A stretch of DNA of 64,000 nucleotides, taken from Kineobactrum salinum (GTDB taxonomy: Bacteria; Pseudomonadota; Gammaproteobacteria; Pseudomonadales; Halieaceae). This document shows, in pieces, positions 38,978 to 49,300 of the stretch. Where the stretch lies: contig NZ_CP048711.1 of the NCBI RefSeq assembly GCF_010669285.1, positions 434,001-498,000 of the forward strand, written 5' to 3'. Both the position numbers and the translations under genes were made by a program. Each line of letters begins with the position of its first letter. Position 1 is the first letter of the stretch. The notes beneath the pieces were generated by a model that worked only from the letters and a program-made list of their open reading frames with translations, had not been told where the DNA came from and did no database searches.

Positions 38978-41836
38978 CTAGCGCTGTCCGGATACAACCG
39001 GTGCCAGGGCATCGTTGATAAACTGCTCTTGCTGGGCAAGGTGCAGCGCCATATAACCTGCCGCCGGGGCCGCTGAAGGCTCGCGACCGACATAGCGCAG
39101 GTAGACGTCTTCGCGATGGGCATGCATCACCCGCCGCATGTGATGCTGGCTGGAATACCACGCCCCCTGGTTCTGGGGTTCCTCCTGGCACCATACCGAC
39201 TCCACGATATTGGGGTAGCCGCCGAGCACTTCCAACAGCTCCGCTTCGGGAAACGGGTACAGCTGCTCCAGCCGGAGGATGGCGATATGCTCCAGGCCGC
39301 GCTCGCGCCGGGCCGCACGCAGGTCGTAGTAGACTTTGCCGCTGCAGAGGATGATCCGTTGCACGCCCGACTTGTCCAGTTCGTCGGTCTCGTCCATCAC
39401 ATTGTGGAAATGGCCGTTGGCCAGGTCTTCCAGCGAGGAGATGGCCTCCTTGTGGCGCAGCAGACTCTTGGGCGACATCACCACCAGTGGTTTGCGCAGC
39501 GGCCTGATCGCCTGCCGCCGCAGCATATGATACACCTGCGCCGGGGTCGAGGGCACACAGACCTGGATATTGTGTTCGGCGCACAGTTGCAGGAAACGCT
39601 CGAGCCGGGCCGAGGAGTGTTCCGGTCCCTGCCCTTCGTAGCCGTGCGGCAGCAGCATGGTGAGTCCGCACAGGCGTGACCACTTGTGTTCGCCACTGGT
39701 GATGAACTGGTCGATCACGACCTGGGCGCCATTGGCGAAGTCGCCGAACTGGGCCTCCCAGATCACCAGGCCGGTGGGCGAGGTGGTGGCATAGCCGTAC
39801 TCGAAGGCCAGCACCGCTTCCTCGGACAGCAGCGAGTCGTAGATCACAAAGGATGCCTGGTCCTCACTGATGTGCTGCAGCGGGATATAGCGGCTGGCCT
39901 CCTTCTGGTGGTGCAGCACGGCATGGCGGTGGGAAAAGGTCCCGCGGCCGACGTCCTGGCCGGTAATCCGTACCGGGTAGCCTGCCTGCAGCAAGGTCGC
40001 ATAGGCCAGCGTTTCCGCTGCACCCCAGTTCAGCGACATGGCGCCCGCGGCCATCTTGCGCCGGTCCTCAAGAATTTTGCTGACCTGCCGCTGCAGGGGG
40101 AAGTTTTCCGGCGCCACGTTGGTATCGTGGGCCAGCGTCTGCAGGGTCTGCAGATCCATGCTGGTGTCGCAGGGCAGGGTCCAGTCGTGGCCCAGGTAGG
40201 GCGTCCAGTCCACGAACAGGCTCTGGTTGGGTTCCGACACCAGGCCGCTCACCAGCGGCTCGCCGCGATCCAGCGATTCGCGGTAACCGGACATCAGGTA
40301 TTCGTCCTCCTCCGCCGTAATGACGCCCTGCTCGATCAGCTTGGCCGCATACAGGTCGCGGGTGGTCCTTTGCTTGCGGATCAGTTCGTACATCAGCGGC
40401 TGGGTGACCGACGGCTCGTCGGCCTCGTTGTGCCCGCGGCGCCGGTAGCAGACCAGGTCGATCACCACGTCGCGCTTGAAACTGTTGCGAAAGTCCACCG
40501 CCAGCTGGGTGACGAAGTGCACCGCCTCGGGATCGTCGGCATTTACATGCAGGATGGGGGCCTGCACCATCTTGGCCACGTCGGTGCAGTATTCGGTTGA
40601 ACGCGCGTCCTGCCGATCGCTGGTGGTAAAGCCCACCTGATTGTTCAGCACCACGTGCAGCGTGCCGCCAGTCTTGTAGGCCCGGGTCTGGGACATCTGG
40701 AAGGTCTCCATGACCACACCCTGCCCGGCAAAGGAGGCATCACCGTGGATCACGATGGGCACCACGGTATCGCCCAGCGGATCGTTGCGGCGGTCCTGAC
40801 GGGCCCGCACCGAACCCTCGACAACCGGAGACACGATCTCCAGGTGGGAGGGGTTGAATGCCAGCGCCAGGTGCACTTCTCCTCCCGGCGTCATCACATT
40901 GGAGGAGAAGCCCTGGTGGTATTTCACATCGCCGGATTTTTCGTAGACCGCCCGACCCTCGAATTCGGCGAACAGCTCCGACGGGTTCTTGCCGAAGATG
41001 TTGACCAGCACGTTGAGGCGGCCGCGGTGGGCCATCCCGATCACGATTTCCTTGGCCCCGTAAAAACCGATGCGTTGCACCATTTCCGACAGCATCGGAA
41101 TCAGCGACTCGCCACCCTCCAGGCCGAAGCGCTTGGTGCCTGGATACTTCGATGCCAGCGATTTCTCCAGTCCCTCGGCCTTGATCAGCCGGCGCAGCAG
41201 CTGCTTGCGGATCTCGTCGGAGTACTGTGGCGCTGAGCGCACCGACTCCATGCGCTGCATGATCCAGTGGCGCTGTTCGGTGTCCACGATATGCATGAAT
41301 TCGGCGCCGATGGTATGGCAATAGGTGCGCTCGAGTGCATCGACGATCTCACCCAGGGTGGCATCGCTCTTGCCGATATACATGCTGCCGGTCTGGAAAA
41401 CAGTGTCGCGGTCCGCGGCGGACAGCTGGTGGAAGCTCAGGTCCAGGTCCGGCACCGGTTCGCGCTGCTGCAGGTTCAACGGGTCGAGATTGGCTTTCTG
41501 GTGGCCGCGCTGGCGGTAGGCGGACACCAGTTGCACCACCTTGACCTGCTTGCGCTCATAGTCAGTGGCCTGGGAGTCGTGGGCCACCGTGGCCTCGGTA
41601 CGAACCCGCATCTTGCTGATCTGGGCAAAGTGGGCGCGAATGGTGGAATGGGGAATGTCCTGGAGCTGGGCGGAGGCGGAATCCACTCGCGGCAGTTTGT
41701 CAAAGTATTCGCGCCACTGCTCAGGGACTCCGTTGGGGTCCAGGAGGTATGATTCGTACAGGTCCTCCACGTAGGTGGCGTTGCCACCTGCAATGTGGGA
41801 GCTGCGGCGCAGCAGCTCCATTGGGCTTTCTTGCAT
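38978..41836 (-). CDS. sucA: 2-oxoglutarate dehydrogenase E1 component
   Basis: The 952-residue thiamine-diphosphate enzyme decarboxylates 2-oxoglutarate. It has the N-terminal OGDH segment (GGNATYVEDLYESYLLDPNG), the ThDP-binding VIHGDASFAGQGVVMETFQM, and the C-terminal transketolase part with FGDFANGAQVVIDQFITSGE and LLPHGYEGQGPEHSSARLER. Length is normal. It lies about 60 bases downstream of sdhB. Confidence 0.97.
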   Translation of the reverse strand: MQESPMELLRRSSHIAGGNATYVEDLYESYLLDPNGVPEQWREYFDKLPRVDSASAQLQDIPHSTIRAHFAQISKMRVRTEATVAHDSQATDYERKQVKVVQLVSAYRQRGHQKANLDPLNLQQREPVPDLDLSFHQLSAADRDTVFQTGSMYIGKSDATLGEIVDALERTYCHTIGAEFMHIVDTEQRHWIMQRMESVRSAPQYSDEIRKQLLRRLIKAEGLEKSLASKYPGTKRFGLEGGESLIPMLSEMVQRIGFYGAKEIVIGMAHRGRLNVLVNIFGKNPSELFAEFEGRAVYEKSGDVKYHQGFSSNVMTPGGEVHLALAFNPSHLEIVSPVVEGSVRARQDRRNDPLGDTVVPIVIHGDASFAGQGVVMETFQMSQTRAYKTGGTLHVVLNNQVGFTTSDRQDARSTEYCTDVAKMVQAPILHVNADDPEAVHFVTQLAVDFRNSFKRDVVIDLVCYRRRGHNEADEPSVTQPLMYELIRKQRTTRDLYAAKLIEQGVITAEEDEYLMSGYRESLDRGEPLVSGLVSEPNQSLFVDWTPYLGHDWTLPCDTSMDLQTLQTLAHDTNVAPENFPLQRQVSKILEDRRKMAAGAMSLNWGAAETLAYATLLQAGYPVRITGQDVGRGTFSHRHAVLHHQKEASRYIPLQHISEDQASFVIYDSLLSEEAVLAFEYGYATTSPTGLVIWEAQFGDFANGAQVVIDQFITSGEHKWSRLCGLTMLLPHGYEGQGPEHSSARLERFLQLCAEHNIQVCVPSTPAQVYHMLRRQAIRPLRKPLVVMSPKSLLRHKEAISSLEDLANGHFHNVMDETDELDKSGVQRIILCSGKVYYDLRAARRERGLEHIAILRLEQLYPFPEAELLEVLGGYPNIVESVWCQEEPQNQGAWYSSQHHMRRVMHAHREDVYLRYVGREPSAAPAAGYMALHLAQQEQFINDALAPVVSGQR

Positions 41837-41898
41837 TTTGACCCTTCCGGGAATGTGTTAGGCCGGCGGTGACCCGGCAGTACTTACCTCGATCTGGT

Positions 41899-42603
41899 TC
41901 AGGTTGACCGCGTCAGCAACATGTGGCGGATATGGCCAATGGCGCGGGTCGGGTTCAATCCCTTCGGACACACGTTGACACAGTTCTGGATATTGTGGCA
42001 ACGGAACACACTGAAGGGGTCCTGCAATTTCGATAACCGCTCATCCGTCGCCGTATCGCGGCTGTCGGCCAGGAAGCGGTAGGACTGCAGCAGGCCCGCG
42101 GGACCGATGAAACGTTCCGGATTCCACCAGAAGGACGGACAGCCGGTGGAACAGCAGGCACAGAGAATACACTCGTAGAGCCCGTCAAGTTTGGCGCGGT
42201 CCTCCGGCGACTGCAGCCGCTCGATAGCGGGCGCCGGTGTGTTGTTCTGCAGATAGGGTTCGATCTTTTCGTACTGGGCGTAAAACATGCTCATATCGAC
42301 CACCAGGTCACGCACTACCGGCAGGCCCGGCAGGGGGCGAATCACCAGCTTGTTATTGCGCACAGTCTCCGACAGGGGGGTGATGCAGGCCAGGCCGTTC
42401 TTGCCGTTGATATTGAGGCCATCGGAACCACAGACGCCCTCGCGGCAGGAGCGGCGGTAGGTCACCGAGCCATCCCGGGCCTTGAGCTGCTCCAGTACGT
42501 CCAGCACCATCAGATCCTTGTCCTCGGTGTCGAACTCGAAGTCCTGCATGTACGGCTTGTCGTCTGTTTCCGGGTTATAGCGATAGATACTTACTTGCAG
42601 CAT
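41899..42603 (-). CDS. sdhB: Succinate dehydrogenase iron-sulfur subunit
   Basis: From MLQVSIYRYNPETDDKPYMQ the protein has 234 residues; a GAGGTGGG ribosome-binding site precedes this ATG. The [2Fe-2S] cysteines are in CREGVCGSDGLNINGKNGLA and the following C, the [4Fe-4S] cysteines in CILCACCSTGCPSFWW, and the [3Fe-4S] cysteines in FRCHNIQNCVNVCPKGLNP. It carries electrons from SdhA to the quinone site. Confidence 0.97.
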   Translation of the reverse strand: MLQVSIYRYNPETDDKPYMQDFEFDTEDKDLMVLDVLEQLKARDGSVTYRRSCREGVCGSDGLNINGKNGLACITPLSETVRNNKLVIRPLPGLPVVRDLVVDMSMFYAQYEKIEPYLQNNTPAPAIERLQSPEDRAKLDGLYECILCACCSTGCPSFWWNPERFIGPAGLLQSYRFLADSRDTATDERLSKLQDPFSVFRCHNIQNCVNVCPKGLNPTRAIGHIRHMLLTRST

Positions 42604-42615
42604 GGTTCCCACCTC

Positions 42616-44388
42616 TTAATAAGTACGCGCCTTGGGCTCGAATGTCGGCACCGTGACCGGCTTGAAATTCACCCCGCGCTTGCCCACCCGCTTGTCGGAG
42701 GGGAAATACATGGAATGGCACAGCCAGTTCTCGTCATCGCGCTCCTGGAAGTCCTCGCGCGCATGGGCGCCACGGCTCTCATCGCGTCCCTCGGCGGCGA
42801 TCGCGGTCGCCTCGGCAACCTCGAACAGATTGTGCAGTTCCAGCGCCTCGATCCGCGCGGTGTTGAAGGTCATGCTCTTGTCGGTGATGGTCGCTCCTTC
42901 GATGCGGGGACGCAGATCCGCCAGCTTGCGAATCCCCTCCTGCATGAACTCCCCATTGCGGAATACACCGAAGTGGGTCTGCATCACATTCTGCAATTCC
43001 TTGCGCAGCTCCGGTACCGGTTCACCGTCTGTCGCCGCATTGAGGCGGTTCAGGCGCTGCATGCCCTGCTCCAGATCGCTGTCCGAGGCTGCGCGCATGG
43101 CGATACCCTCGCGCAGCGCATTCTCGATGAACAGGCCGGAGGCGCGGCCGAAAACCACCAGATCCAGCAGCGAGTTGCCGCCCAGCCGGTTGGCGCCGTG
43201 CACCGACACACAGGCCACCTCGCCACAAGCATAGAGGCCCGGAATGATCTGGTCGTTACCCTGCGCGTCCACTGTCAGAGCCTGGCCGTGAACGTTGGTG
43301 GGAATGCCGCCCATCATGTAGTGACAGGTCGGCACTACCGGGATCGGCGCCTTGACCGGATCGACATGGGCAAAGGTGCGCGACAGCTCGCAGATACCGG
43401 GCAGGCGCGATTCCAGCACCTCCTCACCCAGATGATCCAGCTTCAGCATTACATGATCCCCCTCGGGACCACAGCCGCGGCCCGCGAGGATCTCGAGAAT
43501 CATCGAACGTGCGACCACGTCGCGTCCGGCGAGATCCTTGGCGTTGGGGGCATAGCGTTCCATGAAGCGCTCGCCATCCTTGTTGATCAGGTAGCCGCCC
43601 TCGCCCCGGCAACCCTCGGTCACCAGCGTACCGGCACCATAGATCCCGGTGGGGTGGAACTGCCACATCTCGATGTCCTGCACCGGGAAGCCGGCCCGCA
43701 GAGCCATGCCCACGCCATCGCCGGTATTGATATGGGCATTGGTGGTGGAGGCGTAGATGCGCCCGGCCCCGCCGGTGGCAAAGACGGTGGCGCTGGCCTT
43801 GACGTACACGGCCTCGCCGGTCTCGATACAGATCGCAATCACACCGACCACGGCGCCGTCCTGGTTCTTGACGATGTCGGTCGCAAACCACTCGTTGAAA
43901 AATACCGTATTGTTCTTGAGATTGCCCTGGTACAGGGTATGCAGCAGTGCGTGTCCGGTACGATCAGCCGCGGCACAGGTGCGGGCGGCCTGACCGCCCT
44001 CGCCATAATTCTTGGACTGGCCACCAAAGGGGCGCTGGTAGATGCGGCCTTCCTCGGTGCGGGAAAAAGGCAGCCCCATATGCTCAAGCTCGAACACCGC
44101 TTCCGGGCCTACGCTGCACATGTATTCGATGGCATCCTGGTCGCCGATGTAATCGGAGCCCTTGACCGTGTCGTACATGTGCCAGCGCCAATCGTCGTTC
44201 GGATCCGCACTGGCAATGGCGCAGGTAATGCCGCCCTGGGCGGACACAGTGTGGGAGCGGGTGGGAAACACCTTGGAGATCACAGCGGTCTTGTAACCGG
44301 ACTGGGCCAGCTGCAACGCTGCACGCATGCCCGCGCCGCCGCCGCCGACGATGACGCCGTCAAAAGAAATGGTACGCAATGCTGTCAT
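42616..44388 (-). CDS. sdhA: Succinate dehydrogenase flavoprotein subunit
   Basis: The 590-residue subunit oxidises succinate. It shows the FAD motif [20 protein letters not shown], the flavin-attachment region [16 protein letters not shown], the active-site [10 protein letters not shown] and the arginine of [19 protein letters not shown]. It is four bases downstream of sdhD and 12 bases before the sdhB start. Confidence 0.97.
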   Translation of the reverse strand: MTALRTISFDGVIVGGGGAGMRAALQLAQSGYKTAVISKVFPTRSHTVSAQGGITCAIASADPNDDWRWHMYDTVKGSDYIGDQDAIEYMCSVGPEAVFELEHMGLPFSRTEEGRIYQRPFGGQSKNYGEGGQAARTCAAADRTGHALLHTLYQGNLKNNTVFFNEWFATDIVKNQDGAVVGVIAICIETGEAVYVKASATVFATGGAGRIYASTTNAHINTGDGVGMALRAGFPVQDIEMWQFHPTGIYGAGTLVTEGCRGEGGYLINKDGERFMERYAPNAKDLAGRDVVARSMILEILAGRGCGPEGDHVMLKLDHLGEEVLESRLPGICELSRTFAHVDPVKAPIPVVPTCHYMMGGIPTNVHGQALTVDAQGNDQIIPGLYACGEVACVSVHGANRLGGNSLLDLVVFGRASGLFIENALREGIAMRAASDSDLEQGMQRLNRLNAATDGEPVPELRKELQNVMQTHFGVFRNGEFMQEGIRKLADLRPRIEGATITDKSMTFNTARIEALELHNLFEVAEATAIAAEGRDESRGAHAREDFQERDDENWLCHSMYFPSDKRVGKRGVNFKPVTVPTFEPKARTY

Positions 44389-44391
44389 ATC

Positions 44392-44754
44392 TCAATATCC
44401 CCAGAGGATCTGTACGCCCCAGACCATATACACGAATAACACCAGCGCGATCAGCAACTGGAGTATAAGACGCAGCACATTGCCAGTTGTGCCCATCAAG
44501 CGCTCCGTCAGGTAGTCCGTGAGGACCGCCCACATCCCGATCCAGGCGTGCGCCACCAGCGACAGCAGCGCCATCAGACTGAATACCTTCAACCAGGTCT
44601 GGTCGAACAGGGCCTTCCAACTGGCGTAGTCGACACCGGTTGCCACCGTCCAGAGAATGAACAGCGTATAGGCCAGCAGAACCACCCCGCTGACCCGCTG
44701 GATCAGCCAGTCCGACAGACCGTTGCGACCAAAACTCGTTACTGTAGTTACCAT
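44392..44754 (-). CDS. sdhD: Succinate dehydrogenase membrane anchor SdhD
   Basis: The 120-residue three-helix anchor starts at the ATG at 44754 (MVTTVTSFGRNGLSDWLIQR), overlapping the sdhC end by seven bases. The conserved histidine and tyrosine are in LVAHAWIGMWAVLTDYL. It helps form the ubiquinone and haem b site. The frame is open far upstream in antisense to other DNA and should not be extended. Confidence 0.93.
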   Translation of the reverse strand: MVTTVTSFGRNGLSDWLIQRVSGVVLLAYTLFILWTVATGVDYASWKALFDQTWLKVFSLMALLSLVAHAWIGMWAVLTDYLTERLMGTTGNVLRLILQLLIALVLFVYMVWGVQILWGY

Positions 44755-45122
44755 ATCCACCACCCCGCCAACAGTGTCAGCACCACTGTCAATCCGATCA
44801 CGATACGCGCGCTCAGCACACCCCCCGGCATGCTCTCGGCGATCCCAAAATCCATCACCAGGTGTCTTACCCCGGCCAGCGAGTGATAGATCAGCCCGGC
44901 ACTGATGGCCCACAACACCACCTTCGCCACCGGCCCGGTCAACAGTTGCTGCAGGGCGGCGAAGCTCTCCGCACTGCGCAGGCTCGCATCCAGAGCCCAG
45001 ACCAGAAAAGCTGTCGCTACGAACAGGAAGACACCGGAAGCCCGATGCGCTATCGACACCCACGCGGTGATGGGAAGCCGTATGCTGCCGATGTCCAGAT
45101 TTACGGGGCGTTTCTCGCTCAC
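44748..45122 (-). CDS. sdhC: Succinate dehydrogenase cytochrome b556 subunit SdhC
   Basis: The 124-residue three-helix protein begins MSEKRPVNLDIGSIRLPITA and shows the SdhC signature SIAHRASGVFLFVATAFLVW and the haem-ligand segment LIYHSLAGVRHLVMDFG. It is the first gene of the leftward sdhCDAB-sucAB-lpdA-sucCD run. Confidence 0.95.
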   Translation of the reverse strand: MSEKRPVNLDIGSIRLPITAWVSIAHRASGVFLFVATAFLVWALDASLRSAESFAALQQLLTGPVAKVVLWAISAGLIYHSLAGVRHLVMDFGIAESMPGGVLSARIVIGLTVVLTLLAGWWIW

Positions 45123-45231
45123 AATTCAGATACCACCGTTCAGGCGCCTCAGGGGGCGGGTTAATGGGGCAGGCCACTGACCTGTTGATACTCAAGCGCC
45201 AGTCGACGGCGAAGAGGAATAAGCGCGCGGA

Positions 45232-45260
45232 ATTATAGGCAGTTGCGAAGGCAATTACAA
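45232..45260 (-). promoter_or_regulatory. Sigma70-type promoter of the sdh-suc operon
   Basis: On the minus strand TTGTAA (45260-45255), a 17-base spacer and a perfect TATAAT (45237-45232) lie about 110 bases before the sdhC ATG. Confidence 0.65.
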
Positions 45261-45372
45261 ACGGCCGGGCAATAAGGCAGGTGCCTAATGACCGTGTCGC
45301 GAACGTCGCCGATCTTCGCCGTACGTGATAGCGGACTTTCGCCTCGTTTAGTCGCAAATAGGGCCGGATCAA

Positions 45373-45400
45373 TTGACAAAAGCTGTCGAAACTCTATAGT
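45373..45400 (+). promoter_or_regulatory. Sigma70-type promoter of gltA
   Basis: A perfect TTGACA (45373-45378), a 16-base spacer and TATAGT (45395-45400) lie 35 bases before the gltA ATG. The predicted transcript has a short leader containing the AGGA ribosome-binding site at 45426-45429. Confidence 0.75.
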
Positions 45401-45435
45401 TGGGCACCCCACAGAAACGCATCGCAGGACCCATT

Positions 45436-46725
45436 ATGAGTGACAGAAAAGCGACCCTGACAGTGGACGGGCTGGATGAAACGATAGAACTTCCCGTCTA
45501 TTCAGGAACCATCGGCCCGGATGTCATCGATGTCGGCGCCCTCACGGGCAAAGGCATGTTCACCTACGACCCCGGGTTTGTGTCCACCGCTGCCTGCGAA
45601 TCACAAATCACCTATATAGACGGCGCCGCAGGCGTACTGCTGCACCGCGGCTACCCCATCGACCAGCTCGCGGAACACAGCGACTACCTGGAAACCTGCT
45701 ACCTGTTGCTGTACGGCGAGTTGCCCAATGCCGACCAGAAACAGCACTTCGTCAGCACCGTCAAACGCCACACCATGGTGCATGAACAGATCCGGACTTT
45801 CTTCAACGGCTTTCGTCGCGATGCCCACCCGATGGCGGTGATGTGTGGCGTGGTCGGAGCCCTGTCTGCCTTCTATCACGACTCTCTCGATATCTCCGAC
45901 GAAAATCACCGCGAAGTCGCGGCGTTCCGGCTGATCGCCAAGATGCCTACGCTGGCGGCGATGAGCTACAAATTCTCCATCGGCCAGCCGTTCATGTATC
46001 CCGACAACAGCATGAGCTATTCCGAGAACTTCCTGCACATGATGTTCGGCAATCCCTGCGAGGCGAGCACCATCAGTCCGGTGCTGGCACGGGCGATGGA
46101 CCGCATCTTCCTGCTGCACGCCGACCATGAGCAGAACGCCTCCACCTCTACCGTGCGCCTGGCCGGTTCCTCCGGCGCCAATCCCTTTGCCTGCATGGCC
46201 GCGGGTATCGCCGCGCTGTGGGGCCCCTCTCACGGTGGCGCCAACGAAGCGGTCCTGGAAATGCTCGAAGAGATCGGCGATGTCTCCCGCATCGACGAAT
46301 TCGTCGCTCGCGCCAAGGACAAGGACGATCCCTTCCGGCTGATGGGCTTTGGCCACCGGGTCTACAAGAACTTCGACCCGCGCGCCAAGGTCATGAAGGA
46401 AGCCGCCGACGAAGTGCTGGCAGAGCTGGGTATCGAAAACGAACCGTTGCTGGCGATCGCCAAGCGGCTGGAACAGATAGCGCTGGAAGACGAATATTTC
46501 ATCGAGAAGAAGCTCTATCCCAACGTCGACTTCTACTCCGGCATCATTCTCAAGGCCATCGGCATTCCCACCAGCATGTTCACGGTGATCTTCGCGGTGG
46601 GACGCACCGTCGGCTGGATTGCCCACTGGCACGAGATGATCAGCGGCAGCTACCGCATCGGCCGGCCACGCCAGCTCTACACCGGCCACGCCCAGCGCGA
46701 CTTCGTACCACTGGACCAGCGCTGA
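45436..46725 (+). CDS. gltA: Citrate synthase
   Basis: The 429-residue type II (hexameric-type) citrate synthase begins [20 protein letters not shown] at the ATG with a spaced AGGA. Catalytic histidines lie in [20 protein letters not shown] and [17 protein letters not shown], with the aspartate in [18 protein letters not shown]. It joins acetyl-CoA and oxaloacetate at entry to the TCA cycle. It is divergent from the sdh-suc operon. Confidence 0.97.
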   Translation: MSDRKATLTVDGLDETIELPVYSGTIGPDVIDVGALTGKGMFTYDPGFVSTAACESQITYIDGAAGVLLHRGYPIDQLAEHSDYLETCYLLLYGELPNADQKQHFVSTVKRHTMVHEQIRTFFNGFRRDAHPMAVMCGVVGALSAFYHDSLDISDENHREVAAFRLIAKMPTLAAMSYKFSIGQPFMYPDNSMSYSENFLHMMFGNPCEASTISPVLARAMDRIFLLHADHEQNASTSTVRLAGSSGANPFACMAAGIAALWGPSHGGANEAVLEMLEEIGDVSRIDEFVARAKDKDDPFRLMGFGHRVYKNFDPRAKVMKEAADEVLAELGIENEPLLAIAKRLEQIALEDEYFIEKKLYPNVDFYSGIILKAIGIPTSMFTVIFAVGRTVGWIAHWHEMISGSYRIGRPRQLYTGHAQRDFVPLDQR

Positions 46726-46741
46726 CGGTCAGGATTGCCGG

Positions 46742-46769
46742 AAAAAGGCCGCCCCGCGGCCTTTTTTTT
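46742..46769 (+). terminator. Rho-independent terminator after gltA
   Basis: Stem GGCCGC, loop CCC, stem GCGGCC, then eight T. The T run plus the following CGCTACACTGT is repeated once immediately downstream (46780-46797). Confidence 0.9.
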
Positions 46770-46806
46770 CGCTACACTGTTTTTTTCGCTACACTGTCGC
46801 AGGGTG

Positions 46807-46834
46807 TTGAAAAAACCGGGCGAGGTTTTTTCAA
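46807..46834. terminator. 11-bp perfect inverted repeat before the KAS III gene
   Basis: TTGAAAAAACC, loop GGGCGA, GGTTTTTTCAA. The A/T-rich ends allow termination in either direction; it may back up the gltA terminator or act in the leader of the downstream gene. Confidence 0.5.
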
Positions 46835-46912
46835 ATCACGCTTGCGGCACAGGTCTGCCAGCGTGGACACCAAAAATCAATGGCACCAGAACTGCAGCAG
46901 GTCGCGTGCTCC

Positions 46913-48034
46913 ATGACAGACATCGTTATCAGCGGTACCGGCCTGTACACGCCGGCAGAGGCCATCAGCAATGAGGAGTTGGTGGCGTCCTTCAACAGTT
47001 ACGTCGAGCAGTTCAACCTGGAGCACGCCGCCGCCATCGCTGCCGGCGAGCTGACGCCACTGCAGCCGTCATCAGCGGAGTTCATCGAGAAGGCCTCGGG
47101 TATCAAATCGCGCTATGTGATCGACAAGGCCGGCATACTCGACCCGGCACGGATGACGCCGTCGATTCCGGAACGGCCGGATGACAGCCCGTCGCTCCAG
47201 TGCGAGATGGGGGTCGCAGCTGCCCGCGAAGCAATGGCCCAGGCCGGCAGGACCGCGGCCGACATCGACGCGGTCATTGTCGCCTGCTCCAATCTGCAGC
47301 GGCCCTACCCCGCCATTGCGGTGGAAATCCAGCATGCGCTGGGCATCCAGGGCTACGGTTTCGACATGAATGTGGCCTGCTCCTCCGCCACCTTTGGTAT
47401 CCAGCAGGCCGGGGATGCCGTGGCCAACGGCCACGCCCGCTGCGTGCTGATAGTGAACCCCGAAATCTGCAGTGGCCACCTGAATTTCCGCGATCGCGAC
47501 TCACACTTCATCTTTGGTGACGTCTGCACCGCGATCATTGTGGAGCCGGAATACCGGGCCGCCAGCAAGCACTGTTTCCGCATCCTGGACAGCAGGCTGC
47601 AGACGCTGTATTCCAACAATATCCGCAACAATTTCGGCTTTCTCAACCGGGCCGATGAAGCCGGCATAGGCCAGCCTGACAAGCTGTTCGTCCAGGAGGG
47701 GCGCAAGGTTTTCAAGGAAGTCTGTCCGGCGGTGGCCCGCCAGATCGACGAGCAGTTGGACAAGCTGGATATCTCTCCCTCGCTGATCAAGCGACTGTGG
47801 CTGCACCAGGCCAACCTGGGCATGAACCAGTTGATAGCGCGCAAGGTGCTGGGGCGGGATGCCACCGCGGATGAGGCACCGATCATTCTCGACGAGTTCG
47901 CCAACACCAGTTCGGCGGGCTCGATCATCGCATTCCACAGGTACCACAGCGACTTTGCCACGGGTGAGCTGGGGATACTGTGCTCTTTCGGCGCCGGCTA
48001 CAGCATCGGTAGCCTGGTGCTCGAACGCTGCTAG
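46913..48034 (+). CDS. Beta-ketoacyl-ACP synthase III-like (FabH-type) enzyme
   Basis: The 373-residue thiolase-fold protein begins [20 protein letters not shown]. The Cys-His-Asn triad is present: cysteine in [18 protein letters not shown], histidine in [20 protein letters not shown], asparagine in [18 protein letters not shown]. Compared with FabH it has an insertion near residues 40-95 and is about 50 residues longer, as in a Pseudomonas FabH-like subgroup. It stands alone rather than in a fab cluster, so its acyl substrate is uncertain. Confidence 0.85.
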   Translation: MTDIVISGTGLYTPAEAISNEELVASFNSYVEQFNLEHAAAIAAGELTPLQPSSAEFIEKASGIKSRYVIDKAGILDPARMTPSIPERPDDSPSLQCEMGVAAAREAMAQAGRTAADIDAVIVACSNLQRPYPAIAVEIQHALGIQGYGFDMNVACSSATFGIQQAGDAVANGHARCVLIVNPEICSGHLNFRDRDSHFIFGDVCTAIIVEPEYRAASKHCFRILDSRLQTLYSNNIRNNFGFLNRADEAGIGQPDKLFVQEGRKVFKEVCPAVARQIDEQLDKLDISPSLIKRLWLHQANLGMNQLIARKVLGRDATADEAPIILDEFANTSSAGSIIAFHRYHSDFATGELGILCSFGAGYSIGSLVLERC

Positions 48035-48053
48035 TTAATAGTGTGAACAGGCC

Positions 48054-48244
48054 CTAGGGCCAATGGCACTTACTTAAGGGTTTTGGGACTTCGTAGTCCG
48101 GTCGGCGCCCTCGGAGGGTGCTTTCGAGACACGCCGTGAACCCGTCCCTGGGGGCTCGGATGCGACGTCCATGTCGCATACGGTCTCGAAAGCACCCTCC
48201 GAGGACGCCGACCTTCTACCGGAGCGAGGTGCCATTGGCCCTAG
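48054..48244. repeat. 191-bp palindromic element (copy 1) ending in the hisC stop codon
   Basis: The outer ends are a 16-bp inverted repeat CTAGGGCCAATGGCAC (48054-48069 and, inverted, 48229-48244). A second inverted repeat of 30 bases (48101-48130 versus 48183-48212, 29 of 30 match) encloses a core with the small palindrome TGCGACGTCCATGTCGCA. The right end supplies the hisC TAG at 48241-48243. Its core is shared with the elements at 50720 and 59867. Confidence 0.85.
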
Positions 48245-49298
48245 AGCAAGGCTGGCAGCGCCGCCAGCAGCGCATCGCAGTCGGCGTCGGTACCGACGGT
48301 GATGCGCAGGTAGCCGGACAGGCGCGGCTTGTCGAAGTAGCGCACCACTATCCCCTGCTCCCGCAAGGCCTGAAACAGCGCTCCGGCATCGGTGCCCGCC
48401 GGCGGGCCCGCCAACACGAAGTTGGCCGCGGAAGGCAGCACCTCGAAATCCAGCGCCTGCAGACCCCGGCTCAGCCGCTCGCGCGAGTCGATCACCCGCC
48501 GGCAGCATTCGCGGAACCAGGCCTCATCCGCCAGCGAGGCCAGTACCGCGCGCTGGGCTATCGCATCCAGCGGATAGGAATTGAAGGAGTTCTTGACCCG
48601 CTGCAGGGCTTCGATCAAGTGTGCCTGGCCCATCGCCATCCCCACCCGCAGACCAGCCAGGGAGCGGGATTTCGACAGGGTGTGGACCACCAGCAGGTTG
48701 TCGTGTTCGGCAATGAGACCGACCGCGGATTCACCGCCAAAATCAATGTAGGCTTCGTCGATCACCACCACACTGTCGGGGTTGGCCCGCAATAGCTCAC
48801 CAATCTGCTGCAGGTTCAGCAGCAGCCCGGTCGGTGCATTGGGGTTGGGCAGGATGATACCGCCATTGGGAACCCGGTAGAGCGCCGGATCGATGCTGAA
48901 ATCCGGCCGCAGCGGCAACTGCTGATATTTTACACCGTACAGCTCGCACCACACCGGGTAAAAACTGTAGCTGACATCAGGGAACAGCACCGGCTGCTCA
49001 TGCAACAACAGTGCCTGGAACACATGCGCCAGCACCTCGTCCGAGCCATTGCCCAGGAACACCTGCTCGGCCTGCAGGCCATGGTAGTCCGCCAGGGCCT
49101 GCCTGAGTGCGGTGGATTCCGGGTCGGGATAGCGCCGCAACATATCGCCATCGGTGCCACGCACAGCCTCCAGCACCGCCGGCGATGGAGGCCAGGGCGA
49201 CTCGTTGGTATTGAGTTTGACCAGACGCTGGTGCCGCGGCTGTTCGCCCGGCACATAGGGGTCAGGCGCTTGACGACATCGCTCCAGAATCGGCTCAT
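48241..49298 (-). CDS. hisC: Histidinol-phosphate aminotransferase, frameshifted near its start
   Basis: The body is normal His[40 protein letters not shown], and the PLP lysine in [20 protein letters not shown]. The family start is present in another frame from the ATG at 49298 ([14 protein letters not shown]). One extra C/G in the run 49258-49261 would join the two as [12 protein letters not shown], about 352 residues. Without it the body frame opens only upstream, through the end of the porin gene. The enzyme makes histidinol phosphate. Its stop lies in the palindromic element. Confidence 0.85.
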
Positions 49299-49300
49299 TG

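Noticed and set aside
42595-44439. 614-codon open frame on the plus strand opposite sdhA
   Set aside because: It is antisense to sdhA with low-complexity composition; a shadow of codon bias.
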